Assembly: GCF_018861025.1 (NCBI RefSeq)
Contig: NZ_JAHKQH010000036.1
Location: 24,858 to 88,857 of the forward strand
Source: Psychrosphaera sp. B3R10
GTDB taxonomy: Bacteria > Pseudomonadota > Gammaproteobacteria > Enterobacterales > Alteromonadaceae
Reading direction: 5' to 3'
Length of the DNA stretch: 64,000 bases
Shown here: in pieces, positions 57,101 through 64,000 of the stretch
Position numbering within the stretch: position 1 is the stretch's first letter
Layout of the letters: each line of letters starts with the position of its first letter
Translations under genes and position numbers: made by a program
Notes under the pieces: model-generated
Seen by the model: only the letters and a program-made list of their open reading frames with translations
Databases searched by the model: none
What the model was told of the DNA's origin: nothing

Positions 57101-58655
57101 ACCACCACACCACGATATCTATTCAATTGAAGATTTAGCTCAGCTTATTTTCGATTTGAAACAGGTTAATCCAAAAGCACTAGTGTCCGTTAAACTCGTA
57201 TCTGAACCGGGTGTTGGTACGATAGCCACCGGTGTTGCAAAAGCAAATGCTGATTTAATCACGATTTCTGGTTTTGACGGCGGAACCGCTGCAAGTCCAT
57301 TAACATCGGTTAAATATGCTGGTAGCCCTTGGGAACTTGGCTTGTCTGAGACTCACCAAGCGCTAGTAGAAAACGGCCTGCGTCATAAAGTTCGCGTCCA
57401 AGTCGATGGCGGTTTAAAAACTGGTCTAGACGTAGTTAAAGGCGCTATTTTAGGCGCGGAAAGCTTTGGTTTTGGTACCGGACCTATGGTTGCGTTAGGC
57501 TGTAAATTCCTACGTATATGCCATCTAAATAACTGTGCGACTGGTGTTGCAACTCAAGACGAAACACTGCGTAAAGAATATTTTGCTGGCTTGCCAAAAA
57601 TGGTTGAAAACTATTTTGTGTCGATGGCACGTGAAGTACGTGAAATCATGGCTTCATTAGGTATAGCTAAGTTTGAAGACTTAATTGGTCGTACTGACCT
57701 ACTAGAGATTTTATCTGGTGATACCAAGAAACAAAATAAATTGGAATTACGCGGTATTTTAGCGTCCAGTGGTGTTACGTCAGAATTCCCAAGTTACTGT
57801 GTGGCAGAAAATACGCCATTAGATAATGGTGCCTTGAATCAACTTATCGTAGCTGACACCAAAGATATGGTCGCAAATAAGACAGGTGGTTCTCTGCACT
57901 ATGACATTCGAAATACTGACCGCTCTGTTGGCGCGACGCTTTCGGGAGAAGTTGCAGATCATCACGGAAATCAAGGTATGGCGACAGACCCTATTTCAAT
58001 CACCTTTACCGGAACAGCCGGTCAAAGCTTTGGTGTTTGGAATGCGGGTGGCGTTTATCTTCGTCTCATTGGCGACGCCAATGATTACGTGGGTAAAGGT
58101 ATGACCGGCGGTATTTTGACGATACACCCTCCAAAAGGTGTTCGTTATATCAGCCATAAGTCAGTCATTATGGGTAATACCTGTTTATATGGTGCAACAG
58201 GCGGCAAATTATTAGCTGCAGGCTGTGCTGGTGAACGTTTTGCAGTACGAAATTCAGGAACGATTGCCGTCATTGAAGGCGCAGGCGACAACGCTTGTGA
58301 ATACATGACAGGCGGTGTTGTTGTCGTACTTGGTGAAACAGGCGTCAACTTCGGTGCAGGTATGACAGGCGGATTCGCTTATCTACTTGATGAAGATAAT
58401 GACTTAGCACAACGTTTAAATGGCGATTTAATCGAATCATTAGATATCGATATGCCAATTCATATTGAAAATCTTCGCGGATTAATCAACGACCACTTTG
58501 AAGAAACGCAAAGTGAACGTTCACAACATATTTTAGCGAATTTTGAAGAATGGTTACCTAAGTTTAAACTTGTTAAGCCAAAAACGTCAGACGTCAATCA
58601 ATTGTTAGGCCACCGCCATCGCTCATCAGCTGAGCTGCGTGTGCAGGCGATGTAG
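54168..58655 (+). CDS. gltB: Glutamate synthase (NADPH) large subunit
   Basis: This 1495-aa protein has an N-terminal glutamine amidotransferase domain with catalytic Cys22 in ENCGFGLIAHLEGE after a short propeptide (residues 1-21 removed). Next come RMQHRGGISADGKTGDGCG, the FMN/[3Fe-4S] synthase domain (GSSGEGGEDPRRF-like stretch, ISGFDGGTAASPLTS, CKFLRICHLNNCATGVATQ) and the C-terminal beta-helix (TGGVVVVLGETGVNFGAGMT). It transfers the glutamine amide to 2-oxoglutarate. The GTG start is set by a strong AAGGAGGA. It forms an operon with gltD, 15 bases downstream. Confidence 0.97.
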   Translation: MNNNGSKQIQLMHNSQDVRENCGFGLIAHLEGEASHKIVRTAITSLDRMQHRGGISADGKTGDGCGLLIQKPDAFFRAIAEEQNWHLGKKYGVGTIFLSQDPIRAAKAKEIIQQEIENEMLELVGWRVMPTNKEVLGQIAADQLPQIEQVFINAQPGWRKKDFERRLYMARRRIEKQLLDDPDFYIPSLSCLVTVYKGLVMPKDLPKFYLDLADIRMETAICVFHQRFSTNTTPQWKLAQPFRYLAHNGEINTIKGNRQWAEAREYKFRSPLIPDLQDAAPFVSKTGSDSASLDNMLELFLAGGMDLFRAMRLLVPPAYQNHPKMDNKLKAFYEFNSMHMEPWDGPAGIVLTNGRHVACNLDRNGLRPARYTITKNKILTLASESGIWDYTPDEVIEQGRVGPGQMLAVDTYVGKVWHSDEIDNDLKERLPYEEWLKKNINHLKPFEECDGNEIGQRLFDDETQAVYHKLFNYSFEEIDQIIKVLAKDGQEATGSMGDDAPMAVMSKKKRNFYDYFRQLFAQVTNPPIDPLRESHVMSLATCIGREQNVFNETSGYANRVLFQSPVLMYTDLDQLREYDEEHYRTETISILFNPEQTDLKSAIEAVCTQAIEAARDRNAAILILSDRAIEKGLVPIPAAMAVGAVQNALVTNNLRCDANMVVETASVRDSHHFAVLLGLGATAIYPYMAYETVEQFVENGSIDIPVKQAVLNYRKGINKGLYKIMSKMGISTIASYRCSNLFEAVGLSTEIMELCFPNITSRIEGASFDDVHQDLMQLGKIAWLKRKTIDHGGLLKYVHGGEYHAYNPDVVTTLQTAVKSGDYGDYQKFAQLVNGRSPAHFRDLMQLKQQDSISIDDVVPAKNLFPRFDTAAMSIGALSPEAHEALAQAMNKLGGFSNSGEGGEDPRRFGTDKNSRIKQIASGRFGVTPHYLRNADVLQIKVAQGAKPGEGGQLPGDKVTAEIAKLRFSVQGVTLISPPPHHDIYSIEDLAQLIFDLKQVNPKALVSVKLVSEPGVGTIATGVAKANADLITISGFDGGTAASPLTSVKYAGSPWELGLSETHQALVENGLRHKVRVQVDGGLKTGLDVVKGAILGAESFGFGTGPMVALGCKFLRICHLNNCATGVATQDETLRKEYFAGLPKMVENYFVSMAREVREIMASLGIAKFEDLIGRTDLLEILSGDTKKQNKLELRGILASSGVTSEFPSYCVAENTPLDNGALNQLIVADTKDMVANKTGGSLHYDIRNTDRSVGATLSGEVADHHGNQGMATDPISITFTGTAGQSFGVWNAGGVYLRLIGDANDYVGKGMTGGILTIHPPKGVRYISHKSVIMGNTCLYGATGGKLLAAGCAGERFAVRNSGTIAVIEGAGDNACEYMTGGVVVVLGETGVNFGAGMTGGFAYLLDEDNDLAQRLNGDLIESLDIDMPIHIENLRGLINDHFEETQSERSQHILANFEEWLPKFKLVKPKTSDVNQLLGHRHRSSAELRVQAM

Positions 58656-60077
<1,422 letters not shown>

Positions 60078-60096
60078 TAACGGTTTCTAAATCCTT

Positions 60097-60132
60097 AAAA
60101 AACGCGCTCTGGATAACATTGCGCGTTTTTTT
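60097..60132 (+). terminator. Intrinsic terminator after gltBD
   Basis: An 11-bp stem AAAAAACGCGC / GCGCGTTTTTT with a 13-base loop and seven T, 19 bases after the gltD stop. Confidence 0.88.
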
Positions 60133-60158
60133 ATGTCTGTAATTCTGATACCAATGAT

Positions 60159-60689
60159 TTAACGTCGGTCTTTCACTAGCTGCTGCCTCAACGCATTTAA
60201 CGCTTGTACTGAAAAACCTCTGTCATAAAAATAAGATATCATGCCCGACTTATCTAACAAAACGACCCGAGCATTATTACCGTTTTCATTGCCGGTAAAC
60301 TGCTGAACCTTTTCTCCATCGTTGTAAACCGTAATGACGCCCTTCCAAAGTTCTTTTGGGATCCCTTTGCGCATACCTTCATCAATTAATGGACTGAACA
60401 TTCTAGGAAATAAGCCTTGGATGGTTGGAATTTCATATACGTCAACAAGTGTTTCTGTCATATCCAAGCCGATTAGCCATCGGTCGATATCAAACTGTGA
60501 TGCCTGTTTATAGCCGATAAGCAATAGGGTGTTGTTGCCACTGAAATGTTTTGGGATCTCGATGAGTTCATCGGACAGGCTAGTCCCTTCGACCAATGGA
60601 AAAGCTTTGCCTAGTATTTGCTGATTTTGATAAGTGGTTGAACAAGCTTGTAATAATAACGTTAGAAAACTGATTAATAGGTACTTCAT
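60159..60689 (-). CDS. Conserved lipoprotein, possibly thioredoxin-like fold
   Basis: This 176-aa protein has a lipoprotein signal with LLLQAC at the cleavage site. The remainder (NTLLLIGYKQASQFDIDRWL, VYEIPTIQGLFPRMF, ARVVLLDKSGMISYFYDRGF) has the strand-helix pattern of thioredoxin-like proteins but lacks a CxxC. The role is unknown. It stands alone at the end of gltBD on the other strand. Confidence 0.65.
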   Translation of the reverse strand: MKYLLISFLTLLLQACSTTYQNQQILGKAFPLVEGTSLSDELIEIPKHFSGNNTLLLIGYKQASQFDIDRWLIGLDMTETLVDVYEIPTIQGLFPRMFSPLIDEGMRKGIPKELWKGVITVYNDGEKVQQFTGNENGNNARVVLLDKSGMISYFYDRGFSVQALNALRQQLVKDRR

Positions 60690-60733
60690 AACACACCAAG
60701 TTTTAGGAATTTAATGGCTATACGTATGAACCT

Positions 60734-60770
60734 CAAAAAAAGCCCATAAATATTTTTATTTATGGGCTTT
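60734..60770 (-). terminator. Intrinsic terminator after TonB-like gene
   Basis: A stem of about 12 bp, AGCCCATAAATA / TATTTATGGGCT, followed on the minus strand by seven T, lies just beyond the TonB-like gene end. Confidence 0.85.
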
Positions 60771-60796
60771 CAGACTTAATCTAATTTTGAATTTTA

Positions 60797-61207
60797 TTAG
60801 CCTAGTCTAAAATCAAGCCTAACGTTTAAACACTTTGAAGAAACGGTTTTCCCATCTTCCACTGCGGGCTTATAGCGCCATTTAGACAACGAAGCTTTGG
60901 CTGCAGAAACAAACAAATCTGATGGATAAGATTCAGTTACCCTGATGTTGCTCGTTTTGCCATTTTTGGTGACATCAAAATCCATGACCACATATCCGCC
61001 TAACCCGGCTCTTGCTGCTTTAACAGGATATTTAGGTTCGACCCGGATAATTGGAGTAACACTCGGGTTTTGCTCTTTATTAGCGTCACACAGCGATGCA
61101 GTTTTGATTGTGCCATTAGCAACTGAGCTAGTTGTTGGCGCTGAATTAGTCGTCGCGCATCCCGACAAGCCAAGTGTGATAACAGCAATTATTCCACATA
61201 ATTTCAT
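60797..61207 (-). CDS. TonB C-terminal domain lipoprotein
   Basis: This 136-aa protein has a lipobox LSGC and then one TonB C-terminal domain (RVEPKYPVKAARAGLGGYVV, VTESYPSDLFVSAAKASLSKWRYKP). A true energy transducer has an N-terminal membrane helix and proline-rich spacer, both missing here, so it may instead act as a periplasmic adapter or have another role. Two Cys (SLCDAN, SSKCLNV) flank the domain. Confidence 0.8.
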   Translation of the reverse strand: MKLCGIIAVITLGLSGCATTNSAPTTSSVANGTIKTASLCDANKEQNPSVTPIIRVEPKYPVKAARAGLGGYVVMDFDVTKNGKTSNIRVTESYPSDLFVSAAKASLSKWRYKPAVEDGKTVSSKCLNVRLDFRLG

Positions 61208-61255
61208 TGGTACGTTCGTCCTTAAATATTTAGAATTGTCTAAGCTAAATGAGGT

Positions 61256-61744
61256 TCAGGTAAGTTGCAAGTGTAACGTCGGCAACATGCGTCCGGGAAT
61301 ACTGCCAGATTCCAATTTACCAGACAGCGTCATGCCCATTGCCAAATAAAAACCTTCCGCGTTTGGATCACTTTGCACAGTGATTGACTCGGCGCGATAT
61401 GATTTAGCCTGCTCGACAACGTCACAGAACAACTGCTTACCAATTCCAAATCCAATAAACTCAGGGTCAATGAATAAGGCGTCGAGTGAAATATCTCGAA
61501 GATGAGTGTTTTCCAAAATTGAGAAACCAACAACCTGTCCGTCGAATTCAGCTACACGATAGACAAAGTTCTCGCGTGCTAGTTTCTCCTTAGACTGTGA
61601 CAGCTCTTCAACGCAGTCTGCCATAAACTGTTGGTCGTAACCCCAATGGGCTTTTGACTTCAATGCAATGTTTGTAAGCACACTCGCCTCAACGAGTTTG
61701 GCGTTCCTAACTGAGGCTTGTAAGTTTAAATTGAGATTAGTCAT
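61256..61744 (-). CDS. GNAT-family N-acetyltransferase
   Basis: This 162-aa protein has the GNAT core: VAEFDGQVVGFSILE (strands 2-4), LDALFIDPEFIGFGIGKQLF (acetyl-CoA motif A with a Q/R-x-x-G-x-G-like FIGFGIG loop) and SDPNAEGFYLAMGM. The substrate is unknown. The reading frame is complete with no signal peptide, so it is cytoplasmic. Confidence 0.85.
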   Translation of the reverse strand: MTNLNLNLQASVRNAKLVEASVLTNIALKSKAHWGYDQQFMADCVEELSQSKEKLARENFVYRVAEFDGQVVGFSILENTHLRDISLDALFIDPEFIGFGIGKQLFCDVVEQAKSYRAESITVQSDPNAEGFYLAMGMTLSGKLESGSIPGRMLPTLHLQLT

Positions 61745-61784
61745 TACTTATTATCAAATGTTAATACAATTATATAACCGCAGG

Positions 61785-62438
61785 TCACTTCATAGACTTT
61801 ATAGATTGCATTGCCTGTTTGGCGTTTTTAAGCAGTATTTGTTCATCTACTCGAACCTGATATTTCGGGCTGATATATTGATAATGCACTTTACCTTTTT
61901 GGTCAAAAATATACACCGCCGGAACCGGCAAGGAAACTCGTGAATCACCATTAATATCGATAAACGGCACACCAAGTTTATTGCGGTATTTTGCTTCAAC
62001 ATCTTTATCTAAAAAGTACGCTAATCCTAACGCCTTTGACAGTTCAAGTTTGTTGTCCGTTAATAATGTGTAGCTAATGCCATCTTGTTGTTTCATGTCC
62101 TTGATGTTTTTGTTCGAATCAGGGGATACCGCAATAAGTTGAAAACCAAGTGCTGTTAACTGCTTTTCAATTTTCATCAAACGATTTAACTGCGCGTTAC
62201 AATAAGGGCACCAACCCCCGCGATAAACAATAAGAATCGTGGGTTTGCTGGACAATACATCATCGGTACACACCGTTTTCTGGTCGATATCCTCTAAACA
62301 GACATTATCCAAAGCTTGCCCGCGCTTCATAGGTTTAACAAACTCTTCTGCTTCGGCAATACCAATATGTTCAACGCTTGCGGCAATAGCCATAAACGAA
62401 GAAAAAACCAATAATGTTGCGATAAATATCTTATTCAT
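61785..62438 (-). CDS. Exported peroxiredoxin/thioredoxin-like protein
   Basis: This 217-aa protein has a signal peptide (MNKIFIATLLVFSSFMAIAA) and an AhpC/TSA-like domain with RGGWCPYCNAQLNRL, VSPDSNKNIKDM and PAVYIFDQKGKVHYQYISP. The CxxC sits where peroxiredoxins have their active Cys, suggesting a periplasmic thiol reductase or peroxidase. It is not in an evident operon. Confidence 0.83.
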   Translation of the reverse strand: MNKIFIATLLVFSSFMAIAASVEHIGIAEAEEFVKPMKRGQALDNVCLEDIDQKTVCTDDVLSSKPTILIVYRGGWCPYCNAQLNRLMKIEKQLTALGFQLIAVSPDSNKNIKDMKQQDGISYTLLTDNKLELSKALGLAYFLDKDVEAKYRNKLGVPFIDINGDSRVSLPVPAVYIFDQKGKVHYQYISPKYQVRVDEQILLKNAKQAMQSIKSMK

Positions 62439-62515
62439 TGAATCAACTCCGTTTACTAAAGTAACTTGGGACAGGTGCGATGAAAGTTCAACTAGCCCTA
62501 TCCCAAAATTGTTAA

Positions 62516-63409
62516 TTATGCTGCATTGCCCGAGACAATATGTATATCTCTTTGCGGGAATGGGATCTTGATATTGTGTTGGTGCAACAACTCATAGATC
62601 ATTTTGTTCGTCTCAAAACGCGTTGTATGCAATCCTACCGTTGCCGTCCAAAGTCTGATGCCGATGTTTATCGAACTGTCAGCAAATTGGTCTATGCCAA
62701 CCTCAGGCGCTTTATTTGAGCTTACAACATCCATTTCTGCTAATGCTTTTTGGATTAACTCAACCACTTCAAGTGGGTTATGGCTGTAATCAATGCCTAC
62801 CGACAACTCTAGCAAGGTATCTGATTTTGAATTATGCAGAATTTCACCAACGATATGTTTGTTAGGAATTATGATTTCAGCGCCATCCTCATCAACAACG
62901 ATGGTGTAAGCAAGCAGCACTTCCTGAACTACTCCGGTAACACCCTGCACGGTCAAGGTATCGCCAACAACAAAAGGACGGATCATGATGATATTAAATC
63001 CAGCCGCATAGTTGGCTAATAATCCCTGCAATGCCAAGCCAGCACCTAATGACGCAGCACCAATCGCAGCAACAAACGGGGTAACACTGATCCCTAACTT
63101 GCCTAATGCAATAATAAGCACCATAACAACAAACAACATTTTAGATGTGTTTGATAAAAATCGACTCAACGTAATGTCTAGTTTATTGCGTTCACAAATG
63201 GCTAAAACCATATTGCCAACTTTACCGGCAATTATGTATCCGATGATAAAAATGATAAATGCGCCAACGAGTTGAAAGCTATAGTTTGTAAAAAACTCGA
63301 TCATGATGTCGTAAATTTTGGCCACTTGATCTATTTCGTTTTTTAAAAGATCTGCTGCGGCAAGTGATTCTTGTGATTGTTGCTTAACCACTTCAGTAGT
63401 TGAATCCAT
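62516..63409 (-). CDS. MscS-family small-conductance mechanosensitive channel (second copy)
   Basis: This 297-aa protein has three membrane helices, the third being the Gly/Ala-rich pore AAIGAASLGAGLALQGLLAN, then FVVGDTLTVQGVTGVV, IIIPNKHIVGEILHN and the terminal PFPQRDIHIVSG. It is a more typical MscS than the copy at 3663-4541. Two channels of this kind fit a marine life with osmotic change. Confidence 0.93.
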   Translation of the reverse strand: MDSTTEVVKQQSQESLAAADLLKNEIDQVAKIYDIMIEFFTNYSFQLVGAFIIFIIGYIIAGKVGNMVLAICERNKLDITLSRFLSNTSKMLFVVMVLIIALGKLGISVTPFVAAIGAASLGAGLALQGLLANYAAGFNIIMIRPFVVGDTLTVQGVTGVVQEVLLAYTIVVDEDGAEIIIPNKHIVGEILHNSKSDTLLELSVGIDYSHNPLEVVELIQKALAEMDVVSSNKAPEVGIDQFADSSINIGIRLWTATVGLHTTRFETNKMIYELLHQHNIKIPFPQRDIHIVSGNAA

Positions 63410-63492
63410 GGAGTTACCTATTGATTACCAAGACTAATATAACAGAGTAGCGATTCAATCTTCTGCCTGCAAGGCAAACAATCCAACTTAAC

Positions 63493-64000
63493 TTCCTCTG
63501 CACTTGGTTGGAGGTTCTGAATATCGCTTAGGCTCGACTAATTTTACAAGCTAGGGAATGACGTTTTACTTTCTGAAATTATGAGCCAATTTAAAGCGGA
63601 TTATGAAATTCCTCTGCACTTGGTTGGAGGTTCCTAATATCGCTAATGCTCTTTTGGAATGACGTTTTACTTTCTGAAATTATGAGCCAATTGAAGGCGG
63701 ATTATGAAATTCCTCTGCACTCGGTTGGAGGTTCCTAATATCGCTTAGGCTCGACTAATTTTACAAGCTAGGGGATGACGTTTTATAGAAAGAATCGTCA
63801 TTCCAAAATCGCCCCAGCGATATTTGGAATCTCCAACAATCGACTCTGAAAGTAAAAATATTTTGATGCGCTATACACTGGTGTTACTAGCAACATTCAA
63901 GCATTCTTTTGTGTGAACTATGACATTCCTCTGCACTTGGTTGGAGGTTCCTAATATCGCTTAGGCTCGACTAATTTTACAAGCTTGGGAAAGACGTTTT
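63493..64000. repeat. Cluster of about 100-bp intergenic repeats
   Basis: Four copies begin TTCCTCTGCACTTGGTTGGA (one has CTCGG): at 63493, 63609, 63710 and 63926. Copies 1 and 2 are 116 and 101 bases and run head to tail; both end in the shared GGCGGATTATGAA-like tail. Copy 3 shares about 75 bases and then turns into an inverted, complementary arm, so it can form a long imperfect hairpin. Copy 4 runs off the window. The region carries no gene. Confidence 0.88.

Noticed and set aside
63493..64000. CRISPR-like array of regular repeats
   Set aside because: Repeats are about 100 bases, abut one another without unique spacers, vary in length and have no cas genes nearby.

Overview
The window looks like a chromosomal segment of a marine gammaproteobacterium of the order Alteromonadales (Colwelliaceae/Alteromonadaceae-like). 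The pointers are AT-rich DNA, typical gene pairs (mutY/yggX with divergent trmB, gltBD, glgC-glgA, rimK with a retropepsin-like partner, ZntB, SoxR), a PEP-CTERM protein, and secreted polysaccharide-degrading enzymes with Na+ and H+ sugar symporters. The genus is inferred from gene content only. No insertion sequence, intact prophage or CRISPR array is visible.

Layout. 1-3.6 kb: a plus-strand set of a CotH-like kinase (cut by the window edge), a VTC-domain polyphosphate polymerase-like protein, a DUF4956 membrane protein and an OprO/OprP-type porin, closed by a strong terminator. 3.7-7 kb: a minus-strand rimK operon (rimK, AstE-like deacylase, retropepsin-like protease, MscS channel) with a divergent LysR regulator. 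8-14.3 kb: stress and ion genes (ZntB, a 57-aa Cys-rich protein, a SoxR-controlled operon of a 51-aa protein, a VOC protein and a flavodoxin-like reductase, then soxR, DUF3750, a cation/proton antiporter and MAPEG). 14.8-23.9 kb: a GntR/FCD regulator with two winged-helix domains, convergent with a nine-gene non-phosphorylating L-fucose operon that runs from sugar import to pyruvate plus L-lactate and includes lactate dehydrogenase. 24.5-35.3 kb: an LRR-protein kinase and a polysaccharide locus (DUF2961/GH172-type enzyme, cohesin-like PEP-CTERM protein, dockerin-bearing GH30-like enzyme, GH43-like lipoprotein, SSS symporter, a second beta-propeller hydrolase). 35.5-37.1 kb: a GreA/GreB-like protein and a Phe-Thr-Phe tRNA operon, with a broken 3' half of a third tRNA-Phe downstream. 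37.1-50.3 kb: c-di-GMP/two-component genes, yggX, mutY, trmB, rsmC, glgCA, and a sensor kinase with a YfiR-like partner. 50.4-63.4 kb: an exported cyanophycinase-like protein, folE2, gltBD, small lipoproteins, GNAT, a peroxiredoxin-like protein and a second MscS channel. 63.5-64 kb: a cluster of about 100-bp repeats running off the window.

How they work together. The polysaccharide locus probably releases a sugar outside the cell that the neighbouring fucose operon oxidises. The most unusual combination is a dockerin-tailed hydrolase next to a cohesin-like protein with a PEP-CTERM anchor, which could hold the enzyme at the cell surface like a one-enzyme cellulosome. The best-supported regulatory find is a SoxR operator nearly identical to the enterobacterial soxS one; it drives an operon whose first gene encodes a small protein of unknown function. 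All functional calls rest on reading motifs; no database search was run.
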